Source: Clostridia bacterium
Lineage (GTDB): Bacteria; Bacillota; Clostridia; Oscillospirales; CAG-382
NCBI GenBank assembly: GCA_017537345.1
Contig: JAFYKY010000022.1
Span: 1-64,000, forward strand
DNA length: 64,000 nt
Reading direction: 5' to 3'
Positions 8,026 to 16,815 of this stretch are shown piece by piece. The notes under the pieces are model-generated. The model searched no databases. It was not told the DNA's origin and saw nothing but the letters and a program-made list of their open reading frames with translations. Each line of letters opens with the position of its first letter. Positions within the stretch are counted from its first letter, which is position 1. Made by a program: the position numbers and the translations under genes.

Positions 8026-10767
8026 ATGCCTTTTCTTTCATCCCTCTTTCCGTCCTACAGCGCACGGCAGATAAAGAAAATAAGCGTTATCGCAGATAAA
8101 ATAGAGGCTCTTGCAGACACCTATTCCGCAATGAGCGATGAAGAGCTTAAATCCCAGACAGATATTTTCCGCGCCCGTCTTGCAAATGGTGAAACTACGG
8201 ATGACATTTTGCCTGAAGCTTTTGCGGTGGTGCGCGAAGTGGCAGACCGTGTTCTGGGCAAGCGTCCCTTCCGCGTACAGCTTCTTGCGGGTATCGTTTT
8301 GCATCAGGGCAGAATTGCGGAAATGAAAACGGGTGAAGGTAAGACCCTTATGGCAACCCTCCCCGCATACCTTAACGCTCTTGAGGGAAAGGGCGTGCAC
8401 GTTGTTACCGTAAACGATTACCTTGCCAAGCGTGACAGCGAATGGAACGGAAACATCTTCCGCTTTCTCGGGCTGTCCGTAGGTCTTATAGTAAACGGAC
8501 TTACTCCCGCACAGCGTAAGGAAGCCTACGCCTGCGATATTACCTACGGCACCAACAACGAGCTTGGATTTGATTACCTTCGTGATAATATGGTGGTATA
8601 CAAGAGAAATCAGGTGCAGAGAGGGCATCATTTCGCTATCGTGGACGAGGTGGACTCCATACTTATCGACGAAGCCCGTACTCCTCTCATTATTTCCGGT
8701 GCAGGTGAAAAAAGCTCGGATATGTATGAAAAAGCAGACAGATTCGTACGCCGTCTTAAATGTCTGCGTATAAAGGAAAACGATTCCAAAAAATCCGATG
8801 AGGACCTGGAAGAGGATTATATCGTTGATGAAAAAGCCCGCAACGCGGTGCTTACGGGCAACGGTATAAGAAAAGCGGAGGAATACTTTGGTATTGCCAA
8901 TTTCGGTGATTACGAAAACACCGATCTCGTTCATTATATAAACAACGCTATCCGCGCTCACGGCGTTATGCAGTGCGACGTGGACTATATCGTGCGGGAC
9001 GGAGAAGTGCTTATTATAGACTCCTTTACGGGACGTATTATGCCCGGCAGACGTTATTCCAACGGCTTGCATCAGGCAATAGAAGCCAAGGAAGGCGTAA
9101 CCGTTGAAAAGGAGAATATGACTCAGGCGACCATCACCTTCCAGAATTACTTCAGAATGTATAACAAGCTTTCCGGTATGACAGGTACCGCCGTTACCGA
9201 GGAAGAAGAGTTCAGAGGAATATACAGCCTTGACGTAGTGGAGATACCTACCAACCGTCCTATGATACGTAAGGACCATAACGACGTAATGTATACCACT
9301 CTCAACGGCAAATACCGCGCCATTATTCAGCAGGTGCTGGAGTGCAACAAAAAGGGACAGCCCGTGCTGGTAGGTACGGCATCTATCGAAAAAAGTGAAT
9401 TTTTGTCCAAAATACTTGCCAAAAACGGTATAAAGCACAACGTGCTCAATGCTAAAAACCACGAAAAAGAAGCAGAAATTATCGCTCAGGCAGGTAAGTT
9501 CGGCGCCGTTACCATCGCCACCAATATGGCGGGCAGAGGTACGGATATTATGCTTGGCGGTAACTCCGAATATCTTGCAAAGGCGCAGATGCGTACGGAA
9601 GGATTTACCGAAGAGCAGATCTTTGAATCCACCGAATTCGGCGCTACGGATGACGAAGCCATTCTTGCAGCCCGTGAACGCTTTAAGGAGATAGAAGCGG
9701 AAAAGCGTATCGTTACCGATGAAGAAAAAGCGCGCGTGCTTGAAGCGGGAGGCTTGTTTATTCTTGGTACCGAGCGTCACGAAAGCCGCCGTATAGATAA
9801 CCAGCTCCGCGGCCGTTCCGGCAGACAGGGCGACCCCGGTGAAAGCCGTTTTTATCTTTCCATGCAGGACGATCTTATGCGTCTGTTCGGCGGTGACAGA
9901 ATTCAGGCGATCGCCGCAAATATTCCCGATGACCAGCCTATTGATCTTAAGCTTCTCTCCAACAGCGTTGAAACCGCCCAAAAGCGTCTTGAGGGCAACA
10001 ACTACGAGCGCCGTAAAAACGTGCTTCAGTACGATGACGTAATGAACCGTCAGCGTGAGCTTATTTACAAGCAGCGTAACGACGTATTGGATAACAAGGA
10101 CCTTAAAAATACCATCTGGAAGATGGTGGAGGATTACGTTTACGGCGGTGTTGATCAGTTTACATCTGCTGACGATGCAAATGAATGGAACTTTGAGGGC
10201 TTGCGTGCTCACTTTATGGGTGTACTCTGCGGCGAAGATGACTTCCACTACACCGATGAAGAGCTGAAAAAGCTTAATAAAGACGATATTTCCGAGCTTT
10301 TAATAAACCGTGCGGAAAAGAGATACGAAATGCAGGAGCAGATATTCACTCCCGAAGTATTCCGTGAAATAGAGCGCAGAGAGCTTCTCTTGCGTGTTGA
10401 CAGAAACTGGGTAGTGCATATCGACGCTATGGACGATCTTATTTCCAGTGTCGGACTTAACGCATACGCCCAGAGAGATCCCGTTACCCAGTACAAGCTT
10501 CAGGGAAGCGATATGTTTGAGGAAATGATCGCCACCATCCGTGAAGAGACCGTAAGAGGCGTGCTTACCGTTGCACCCAGACGAGTTGTGGAACGCAAGC
10601 AGGTGCTTGTGGACGGTACTGCCGGACTCAAGGGTGATAAGACTGTAAACCGCACCGTTAAAAAGGCTCCCGAAAAAGCAGGCCCCAACGATCCCTGCCC
10701 CTGCGGAAGCGGTAAAAAATACAAAAAGTGCTGCGGCTCTCCCGCAAGCGCTTCCAAGGGTGAATAA
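8026..10767 (+). CDS. secA: preprotein translocase ATPase SecA
   Basis: SecA drives unfolded preproteins through the SecYEG channel by ATP hydrolysis at the inner face of the membrane. The 913 residues are full length. Walker A is MKTGEGKT (about 100-107), the DEAD-type Walker B is VDEVDSILIDEAR (about 206-218), the second motor domain carries MAGRGTDIMLGG and the arginine-finger region LRGRSGRQGDPG, and the tail ends in a zinc-binding SEC-C motif (DPCPCGSGKKYKKCCG, about 889-905). I use ATG 8026, preceded by GGAGG 11 bases upstream; an in-frame TTG at 8008 overlaps the ribosome site and is less likely. It leads a plus-strand operon with two membrane proteins and asnB. Confidence 0.97.
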   Translation: MPFLSSLFPSYSARQIKKISVIADKIEALADTYSAMSDEELKSQTDIFRARLANGETTDDILPEAFAVVREVADRVLGKRPFRVQLLAGIVLHQGRIAEMKTGEGKTLMATLPAYLNALEGKGVHVVTVNDYLAKRDSEWNGNIFRFLGLSVGLIVNGLTPAQRKEAYACDITYGTNNELGFDYLRDNMVVYKRNQVQRGHHFAIVDEVDSILIDEARTPLIISGAGEKSSDMYEKADRFVRRLKCLRIKENDSKKSDEDLEEDYIVDEKARNAVLTGNGIRKAEEYFGIANFGDYENTDLVHYINNAIRAHGVMQCDVDYIVRDGEVLIIDSFTGRIMPGRRYSNGLHQAIEAKEGVTVEKENMTQATITFQNYFRMYNKLSGMTGTAVTEEEEFRGIYSLDVVEIPTNRPMIRKDHNDVMYTTLNGKYRAIIQQVLECNKKGQPVLVGTASIEKSEFLSKILAKNGIKHNVLNAKNHEKEAEIIAQAGKFGAVTIATNMAGRGTDIMLGGNSEYLAKAQMRTEGFTEEQIFESTEFGATDDEAILAARERFKEIEAEKRIVTDEEKARVLEAGGLFILGTERHESRRIDNQLRGRSGRQGDPGESRFYLSMQDDLMRLFGGDRIQAIAANIPDDQPIDLKLLSNSVETAQKRLEGNNYERRKNVLQYDDVMNRQRELIYKQRNDVLDNKDLKNTIWKMVEDYVYGGVDQFTSADDANEWNFEGLRAHFMGVLCGEDDFHYTDEELKKLNKDDISELLINRAEKRYEMQEQIFTPEVFREIERRELLLRVDRNWVVHIDAMDDLISSVGLNAYAQRDPVTQYKLQGSDMFEEMIATIREETVRGVLTVAPRRVVERKQVLVDGTAGLKGDKTVNRTVKKAPEKAGPNDPCPCGSGKKYKKCCGSPASASKGE

Positions 10768-10769
10768 CC

Positions 10770-11318
10770 ATGGGATTCGGCATAATTCTGGTGGGATTAG
10801 CCCTGCTTATAGGAGTTGAGGCGGGCTTCGGCGTTGTGGGATATCTGCTTATATTTGCAGGATGCAGAAAATTATCCCGCATACACGATGATTTTAACGT
10901 GTGCGCCTGCCTTGCTTTGCTCAACCTGCCGTATTCTCTGGTTTCGGGGCTTACACTTTTTAAAATACTGCCCCAAGGGAATCTTGCCGTAAACTGTCTT
11001 AACGTAATGCATTTTGTGTTTTCTGCGGCAATGATATGGTATTTTTGCATCCGTATAAGAGCTATCGCCATTTCGGGGGATGACGAAAAATTGGCGTCCT
11101 CCGCCTTGCGAAACGCTCTTATGTCGGTTATGTATTATCTGTGGACCTTTTTGGTGCTTGTATTACCCTTTATGCGAAATACGGTTATGGTAGGTATACT
11201 TGCTCTGTTCAAATACCTGCTTATTGCCTGCGGAATACTGTTTTTGCTTTCCTGCGGCGCAAAAATAACCACCCCGTCTCAAATAGCAAAGGAGAACAGA
11301 GAAAATTCAAAGGAGTAA
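10770..11318 (+). CDS. uncharacterised membrane protein (paired with next gene)
   Basis: A 182-residue hydrophobic protein with about five spans (roughly 3-32, 45-65, 78-95, 117-135 and 140-162). The N-terminus has a pattern I associate with small clostridial membrane proteins: two hydrophobic stretches around EAGFGVVGYLLIFAGCRKLS. The next protein has a comparable segment (VDILPDVLGCLCLWLALTEL), so the two may share an ancestor or work together. It begins 2 bases after the secA stop with an AAGGGTG site, so it is co-transcribed with secA. There is no evidence that it takes part in secretion. Function unknown. Confidence 0.6.
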   Translation: MGFGIILVGLALLIGVEAGFGVVGYLLIFAGCRKLSRIHDDFNVCACLALLNLPYSLVSGLTLFKILPQGNLAVNCLNVMHFVFSAAMIWYFCIRIRAIAISGDDEKLASSALRNALMSVMYYLWTFLVLVLPFMRNTVMVGILALFKYLLIACGILFLLSCGAKITTPSQIAKENRENSKE

Positions 11319-11322
11319 CCCA

Positions 11323-12633
11323 ATGGCAAAAAACAAGTCTTTACCGTTTTTCTTTTCGCCCCTTGCGGCAGTGGGAATAATTTTTCTTGCCAACCCCGTG
11401 TTCGGTGTGGTGGATATTCTGCCGGACGTTTTGGGCTGTCTGTGCTTATGGCTGGCGCTTACCGAGCTTTCTTATACCGAAAGTAGAATAGAAACCGCCC
11501 GCAGCCGCCTGCTTTTGCTCGCCGCCATAGAGGGAATAAAGCTTGTTTTGACTCCTACTCTGTATAAAAGCGTGGTGTCTTCCGATACCTTGGCGGCATC
11601 CGCCTTTTTCGGAGTTATAGAAGGGCTTCTTTTAATACTCGCCTTCGGCAGCTTTTACGAAGGACTGGCATATTCCGTTTCCCGCAAGGGCGACGGGGAA
11701 AGCCTTAATATATTCGACGGAGCAAAAGCCCTTTGCTATGTTTTCGTCGTTTTGCGCGTGTTAATGAATATTATTCCCGAATGCGCCGCCCTTTTTGAGC
11801 TTGCGGCTCATACGGATATCACCAATGCGGAGCTGTTTTACAGTATAGCGGGGCTTAAAAACTATTTCCACCTGCTTAACGCTTTAATAGTAACCATTGC
11901 AGGTGTGTGGTGGGGAATAAGCCTTAACGGAATGTTCAAAAAACTGAGAAAGGATGAGGTCTTCACACGATCTCTTGCTTTGTCCTACGGTGATGGATAT
12001 TCCCGCAATCTCCGTGCAAAGACATCCTCCTGGTTTAAAAATTCCGCCCGTATAGTTATGGTGGCTCTCGTATTCTTTTTTAATTTCGATTTCGGCTACC
12101 GCAGTATGCTTCCCAATTTTGTAGCCACCGCATTACTGCTGTTGGGTGTTGCCGCTTTGGGATTCCCTCTCAAAAAACAGCTTTACAAGCGTTTTTCCAT
12201 ACCCGTGGTCATATACGCCTTTGCCGTTCAGATCGGCGCCTACGTATACAGAGCTATGAACGTGGATCTTACCATAGAATTCTTTTCACAGCTTGTATGG
12301 AAAGACATGGCAGTGTGCGGAGTTATCGGACTTGCGGAATTCGTATCCTTTATACTTATTGCAAAAATGTGTGAAAAGATATTTACCGAATACGTTAACG
12401 GTATCTGCGGTGAAAAGACTTCGGGTCTTATGTATTCCGTAAAAATTGCCGTATACGCTTCCGGCTTTATATATTTTGTAAGCTATACGCTGCCTCTGTT
12501 GAGAGGATATTTGGTACTGCCCCAGATCGTTGCACTTATCGCCGTAGGCGCTATTATTAACGCAAACGTAAACTTTGTTCGCGGCTGCGTAGAAAATCCG
12601 GAGGAAAAAGTAAATCTATGTGCGGATTTATAG
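11323..12633 (+). CDS. uncharacterised polytopic membrane protein
   Basis: The 436 residues have about ten hydrophobic segments. The N-terminus carries the motif FFFSPLAAVGIIFLANPVFG then VDILPDVLG; an Asn-Pro followed by Asp...Leu-Pro-Asp...Gly pattern recurs in small unstudied clostridial membrane proteins. No transporter, enzyme or signalling motif stands out. The start has AAAGGAG 7 bases upstream and lies 4 bases after the previous gene. The last 16 bases overlap asnB, so expression of secA, the two membrane proteins and asnB is linked. Confidence 0.6.
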   Translation: MAKNKSLPFFFSPLAAVGIIFLANPVFGVVDILPDVLGCLCLWLALTELSYTESRIETARSRLLLLAAIEGIKLVLTPTLYKSVVSSDTLAASAFFGVIEGLLLILAFGSFYEGLAYSVSRKGDGESLNIFDGAKALCYVFVVLRVLMNIIPECAALFELAAHTDITNAELFYSIAGLKNYFHLLNALIVTIAGVWWGISLNGMFKKLRKDEVFTRSLALSYGDGYSRNLRAKTSSWFKNSARIVMVALVFFFNFDFGYRSMLPNFVATALLLLGVAALGFPLKKQLYKRFSIPVVIYAFAVQIGAYVYRAMNVDLTIEFFSQLVWKDMAVCGVIGLAEFVSFILIAKMCEKIFTEYVNGICGEKTSGLMYSVKIAVYASGFIYFVSYTLPLLRGYLVLPQIVALIAVGAIINANVNFVRGCVENPEEKVNLCADL

Positions 12634-14504
12634 GAATGTTAAATAACAGCGGTATTACCGAAAAGGATATTGCGGATACAAAGGCGATGTCCCACGTAAT
12701 ACGCCACCGCGGTCCCGACCTTGATAAAGGCTATACGGGGGACAAGGTGTGCTTTGGCTTCCGCCGTCTTTCCATCATAGACCTGGAGGGTGGCACCCAG
12801 CCTTACGTTTCTCCCGACGGACGCTATTCCTGCGTTTATAACGGTGAGGTATATAATTATCTTGAATTAAGAGACGGACTTTTGGAAAAAGGGGAAACCT
12901 TTGAATCCAATTCGGAAATAGAGGTAATGGTACGTCTGTACTCTATTTACGGAGAAAGCTTTATTTCCCGTCTGCGTGGTATGTTCGCTTTTCTTATTTA
13001 TGATAAAGAAACCGGCACGCTTATGGCGGGCAGAGATCCCTTTGGTATAAAGCCTCTTTATTACCGCATAGAAAAAGACAGAATTGTTTTCGCCAGCGAA
13101 ATGAAAGCGTTTTTCGCAGACAGCGAATACGAAGGCTTTTCTGTGGATAACACCCTTTTACAGCATTATTTTTCCTTCCAGTTCGTGCCCGAGCCGGATA
13201 CGGTGGGGGGAGATATAAAGAGCGTGCCAAAAGGCTCTTATATGCTTGTTAAAGGTGACAGCCGCGAAACCTTCTCTTATTGGAAGCCGGTGTTCACTCC
13301 CGATCGCACGGGCACCTACGATTCCCGCAAAAAAGCTCTCCGCCAAGCGGTGGAAACCTCTGTGCAGTATCATATGCTGGCAGACGTGCCCGTAGGAAGC
13401 TTCCTTTCTTCGGGTGTGGATTCTGCCATTATCACCGCAGTTGCTTCCAAGCTTCAGCCGGGTATAAAGGCGTTCACCGTAGGATTTGACGTTAAGGGAT
13501 TTTCCGAAATAGAGGATGCCTGCGGAATTTCCGCCCATCTGGATATAGATCATATAACCCTCCGTGCAACGGTAGAGGATTTTAAAAGAGGGTTTGAAAA
13601 GACTATATATCATCTTGATTCTCCCGTGGCAGACCCTTCCGTTGTGGCGATATATCTTATCTCCGAGGAAGCGTCAAAGCACGTAAAGACCATTCTTTCG
13701 GGAGAGGGAAGCGACGAATTGTTCGGCGGCTACCGTCAGTATGCTACCGCCGCACCCAGCGCACGTATGAACTCCCTTCCCGGGTTTATAAAGAGCTTTC
13801 TTTTGTTTTTGGCAAATATGATGCCCGACGGAATGAAGGGCAAGGGTTATATCACCCGCGGATGCGTTCCTATAGAAAAGCGTTTTGTAGGCGGTTCCTT
13901 TATATTTACCGAACAGCAAAAATCACGTTTCCTGCGCACCTTTGATAAGGACGTGCACTTTACACAGCGCACCGCCCCTATCTTTGAATCTGCTGCAGGC
14001 TACACTCCTTTGCAAAAGATGCAGCATTGCGATCTTAACTGCTGGCTTCCTTCGGATATCCTCGTTAAGGGAGACAGACTCTCTATGGCGCACTCTCTTG
14101 AAGCCAGAGTACCTTTTCTGGATAAAGAGGTGTTCAAGGCGGCGCAGTGCTTGCTTGACAGCGATAAGATATCCCACGGCACTACCAAGTATATTTTAAG
14201 AGATACCTTCTCCGATCTCCTTAACAGCGAAACAGTGGTGCGCCCCAAGAAGGGATACCCCGTTCCCGTAAGAATTTGGCTTAAGGACGAGCTGTTTGAT
14301 TGGGCAAAGAATATCCTTTTAAATAACCCTGCGCCTCAGTTTATAGACGAGCAGTACATTATAAGTCTGCTTGAAAAGCACGCTTCCGGCAAGGGAGATT
14401 ACTACCGTCAGATCTGGGCAGTTATCGCATTTATGACTTGGTACAGACTTTACGTTACCGAAGCAGACAAGACACGCGAAAAGATAATCTGCGGCGAATT
14501 TTAA
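12618..14504 (+). CDS. asnB: asparagine synthase (glutamine-hydrolysing)
   Basis: AsnB makes asparagine from aspartate, ATP and ammonia released from glutamine. The N-terminal Ntn glutaminase domain starts with the catalytic Cys2 (MCGFIGML) and has RHRGPD and YNGEVYNY substrate motifs. The C-terminal synthetase domain has the PP-loop LSSGVDSA and GEGSDELFGGY. The 628-residue length fits Gram-positive AsnB. The start is preceded by GGAGGAAA. It is the last gene of the secA operon and is followed by a strong hairpin terminator. Some proteins of this family act in cell-wall or natural-product amidation, but no such neighbours are present. Confidence 0.93.
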   Translation: MCGFIGMLNNSGITEKDIADTKAMSHVIRHRGPDLDKGYTGDKVCFGFRRLSIIDLEGGTQPYVSPDGRYSCVYNGEVYNYLELRDGLLEKGETFESNSEIEVMVRLYSIYGESFISRLRGMFAFLIYDKETGTLMAGRDPFGIKPLYYRIEKDRIVFASEMKAFFADSEYEGFSVDNTLLQHYFSFQFVPEPDTVGGDIKSVPKGSYMLVKGDSRETFSYWKPVFTPDRTGTYDSRKKALRQAVETSVQYHMLADVPVGSFLSSGVDSAIITAVASKLQPGIKAFTVGFDVKGFSEIEDACGISAHLDIDHITLRATVEDFKRGFEKTIYHLDSPVADPSVVAIYLISEEASKHVKTILSGEGSDELFGGYRQYATAAPSARMNSLPGFIKSFLLFLANMMPDGMKGKGYITRGCVPIEKRFVGGSFIFTEQQKSRFLRTFDKDVHFTQRTAPIFESAAGYTPLQKMQHCDLNCWLPSDILVKGDRLSMAHSLEARVPFLDKEVFKAAQCLLDSDKISHGTTKYILRDTFSDLLNSETVVRPKKGYPVPVRIWLKDELFDWAKNILLNNPAPQFIDEQYIISLLEKHASGKGDYYRQIWAVIAFMTWYRLYVTEADKTREKIICGEF

Positions 14505-14518
14505 TAATACGTTAAAAA

Positions 14519-14560
14519 ATAACGGCTTTTTCCTTAAAAACAAGGGAAAAGCCGTTTTTT
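14519..14560 (+). terminator. terminator of the secA-asnB operon
   Basis: AACGGCTTTTTCCTT pairs with AAGGGAAAAGCCGTT with a short A-rich loop, followed by TTTTT. It lies 15 bases after the asnB stop. Confidence 0.85.
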
Positions 14561-14634
14561 ATGTATTGTGAACTGCTTTTTTGGACAAAATACGCATATA
14601 CAATGTAGTATTATATGTACGGGAGGTAAAGAAT

Positions 14635-14955
14635 ATGCATATTGATTACAAATTAAGAGGAACCACACTTACCGCATCTCTGCATGGAGAAATAGACCAT
14701 CACACTGCGGCGATAGCCCGTTCCGAGATCGATATGGAAATAGACCGTGTAAAAGCCACAGGGCTTAATTTAGACCTTTCGGATATTTCCTTTTGCGATT
14801 CATCGGGGCTTGGTCTGGTAATGGGCAGACTTAAAAAAATGAAAGCAGGCGGCGGCAGCGCTGTGGTGGTGAACCCATCGGAACGGGTGGAAAAGGTATT
14901 GACCCTTGCAGGAATAGACACCCTTATGCCCATAAAAAAGGAGGAAAGAAAATGA
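14635..14955 (+). CDS. spoIIAA: anti-sigma F factor antagonist SpoIIAA
   Basis: SpoIIAA binds SpoIIAB and frees sigma F in the forespore; SpoIIAB inactivates it by phosphorylating a serine. The 106-residue STAS-domain protein has the phospho-acceptor segment FCDSSGLGL, with Ser56/Ser57. I use ATG 14635, which has GGGAGG 8 bases upstream; the open frame starts 18 codons earlier without a site. The last 4 bases overlap spoIIAB. The order spoIIAA-spoIIAB-sigF is the classical spoIIA operon. I could not pick out a confident sigma H promoter in the 75 bases before it. Confidence 0.93.
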   Translation: MHIDYKLRGTTLTASLHGEIDHHTAAIARSEIDMEIDRVKATGLNLDLSDISFCDSSGLGLVMGRLKKMKAGGGSAVVVNPSERVEKVLTLAGIDTLMPIKKEERK

Positions 14956-15401
14956 GTATATCGCCGCTTAATCGTTTCAAGGCGGAATTTCCCGCCAAAA
15001 GTATTAACGAAGGCTATGCACGAATGGTGGCGGCGGCTTTCGTTTCCCAATTAGACCCCACCGTGGCAGATCTTGCGGATATAAAAACTGCGGTAAGCGA
15101 GGCGGTTACAAACTGCATAGTCCACGCATACCGCGATAAGACCGATTACTGCCCCATCTACATAACGGGTGCTTATTATCCGGACGGAAAAACGGTTATC
15201 ACCGTCCGTGATAAAGGATGCGGTATAGAGGATATATCCAAAGCGGTAACGCCTTTATATACCACGGATACCGGCGGAGAGCGAAGCGGAATGGGATTTA
15301 CCATTATGGAAAGCTTTTGCGATAAAATGACAGTTTCTTCCCGTGTGGGAAAAGGAACTACCGTACGGCTGGTGAAGAAAATTGTTCGTCCGCAGTCCTG
15401 A
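14952..15401 (+). CDS. spoIIAB: anti-sigma F factor and serine kinase SpoIIAB
   Basis: SpoIIAB holds sigma F inactive and phosphorylates SpoIIAA. The GHKL ATPase signature is complete: N box with E50 and N54 (SEAVTNCIVHAY), G1 as RDKGCGI (D87) and G2 as GERSGMGFTIM (about 109-119). The length, 149 residues, is normal. It starts inside the end of spoIIAA (ATGA overlap) and its last 20 bases overlap sigF, so the three products should be made in a fixed ratio. A GGAGG site lies 9 bases upstream in spoIIAA. Confidence 0.94.
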   Translation: MSISPLNRFKAEFPAKSINEGYARMVAAAFVSQLDPTVADLADIKTAVSEAVTNCIVHAYRDKTDYCPIYITGAYYPDGKTVITVRDKGCGIEDISKAVTPLYTTDTGGERSGMGFTIMESFCDKMTVSSRVGKGTTVRLVKKIVRPQS

Positions 15402-16086
15402 TACCCCATCATTGATCCTTTCCGCACAGCAAGGGGACAGAGAGGCTTTGGATATTCTTGTAAAAGAGAATATGGGCTTGGTAAAATCCATAGCCTTCCG
15501 CTTTCGTGACCGTGCCGAAACCGATGATCTTATTCAGCTGGGCGTAATAGGGCTTATAAAAGCCATACGTGGTTTTTCTTTTGATAGAGAAACCGTTTTG
15601 TCTACCTATGCCGTTCCGTTGATCACGGGGGAAATAAAGCGTTTTTTACGGGATGACGGTACCGTTAAGGTGTCCCGCGAACTTAAAAAACGGGGAAGAA
15701 TTGTACTTAAAGCAAGAGAAGATCATATTTCGGAAACAGGGTGCGAGCCCACGGTGCAAGTGCTTTCCGAAAAATGCGGTTTTTCCCGCGAGCAAACGCT
15801 GGAAGCTCTGGACTGCGCTTTGCCAATACTTTCCTTTTCTTCGCCGGTGGGAGATAAAACGGTGGAAGAATACGTGGGAGAGGACTGCATGGCACCCCTT
15901 ACGGAAAGTATCGCCCTTGCGCAAGCGGTCAACTCTTTGCCGGAGGAAGAACGCGTGCTGGTGGAGTGCCGTTTTTACCGCGGTCTTTCACAACAGCAAA
16001 CGGGAAAAATATTAGGCTGTACACAAGTAAAAATATCCCGTATGGAAAAACGTGTAATAGAAAAATTAAGAGAACAGCTGAAATGA
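15382..16086 (+). CDS. sigF: RNA polymerase sigma F factor (forespore-specific)
   Basis: Sigma F is the first compartment-specific sigma factor of sporulation. The 234 residues contain region 2 (about 30-90: AETDDLIQLGVIGLIKAIRG then FDRETVLSTYAVPLITGEIK), region 3, and a region 4 helix-turn-helix at the end (LSQQQTGKILGCTQVKISRM, about 195-214). The start is TTG at 15382, inside spoIIAB, with a weak GGTGAAG site. Gene order separates it from the related sigma G. It is followed by a compact terminator shared with the convergent cyclophilin gene. Confidence 0.94.
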   Translation: MFVRSPDTPSLILSAQQGDREALDILVKENMGLVKSIAFRFRDRAETDDLIQLGVIGLIKAIRGFSFDRETVLSTYAVPLITGEIKRFLRDDGTVKVSRELKKRGRIVLKAREDHISETGCEPTVQVLSEKCGFSREQTLEALDCALPILSFSSPVGDKTVEEYVGEDCMAPLTESIALAQAVNSLPEEERVLVECRFYRGLSQQQTGKILGCTQVKISRMEKRVIEKLREQLK

Positions 16087-16120
16087 AAAACGCCCGTATA
16101 TTCGGGCGTTTTGTCTTTTA
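16087..16120. terminator. bidirectional terminator between sigF and the cyclophilin gene
   Basis: AAAACGCCCG pairs with CGGGCGTTTT, with a short loop and T-rich tail on the plus strand and an A/T-rich tail on the minus strand. It fills most of the 40-base gap between the two convergent stops. Confidence 0.85.
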
Positions 16121-16126
16121 ATGCAA

Positions 16127-16801
16127 TTAGCTTTTCGGTTCGGTTCTTATGGTAATGCTCTTTATAACGGGCTTGTCTGCTTCGGCAACTGCGCCGTTGT
16201 AGCCTTGGGGCACGGTTTCGCATATCTTGTCCACCACTTCCATACCGCTTATAACGTGGCCGAAAGCGGCGTACTTGCCGTCAAGACTGTCTTCGCTGTC
16301 CTCGTGTACGATAAAGAACTGGCTGCTTGCGCTGTTGGGATCGTTGGCACGAGCCATAGAGATTACGCCTCTCTTATGGGAGATAGGGTTATCGTGTCCG
16401 TTAGCGGAAAACTCGCCTACAACCGTCTTTTCCGCGCCGCCGGTACCGTTTCCTTCGGGGTCGCCGCCCTGCATCATAAAGCCTTTCATAATACGGTGGA
16501 AGGTGAGTCCATCGTAAAATCCGCTTTGTGCAAGGGAAATAAAGTTGCCAACCGTTTTGGGTGCGGCGCTTTGGTCAAGCTTTACGGTTATCATACCGTA
16601 GTCTTTAATATCTATATCAGCATAATAGGTAAGGTTGGGGTCTGCTTCCACGTACTTGATACCGCTGTTGCAGGAGCTTATTCCCACTATCACACCCACA
16701 AGCACCGCAACGCACAATACTGCGGCAATAGAGTACATTATTGTTTTCTTTTGTATTTCGGCTTGTCTTTGTTTTGCCGCGTAACTGCTTTTCTTTGACA
16801 T
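16127..16801 (-). CDS. membrane-anchored cyclophilin-type peptidyl-prolyl isomerase
   Basis: Cyclophilins speed cis-trans isomerisation of proline bonds during folding. The 224-residue protein has a short cytoplasmic tail, one membrane helix (about 20-42) and an outside cyclophilin domain (about 60-220) with FHRIMKGFMMQGGDP, the catalytic Arg included, and SSQFFIV. The GISSC at about 40-44 could be read as a lipobox but comes late for a lipoprotein signal. It should act on secreted proteins at the outer face of the membrane. It begins 14 bases after rsmI with AAAAGGAA and ends the serC-serA-polA-rsmI run. Confidence 0.9.
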   Translation of the reverse strand: MSKKSSYAAKQRQAEIQKKTIMYSIAAVLCVAVLVGVIVGISSCNSGIKYVEADPNLTYYADIDIKDYGMITVKLDQSAAPKTVGNFISLAQSGFYDGLTFHRIMKGFMMQGGDPEGNGTGGAEKTVVGEFSANGHDNPISHKRGVISMARANDPNSASSQFFIVHEDSEDSLDGKYAAFGHVISGMEVVDKICETVPQGYNGAVAEADKPVIKSITIRTEPKS

Positions 16802-16815
16802 AAATTGTTCCTTTT

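Noticed and set aside
8038..10248. 736-codon open frame antisense to secA
   Set aside because: SecA is unmistakable on the plus strand; the antisense frame has a low-complexity, Cys/His/Phe-rich product without motifs and arises from codon bias.
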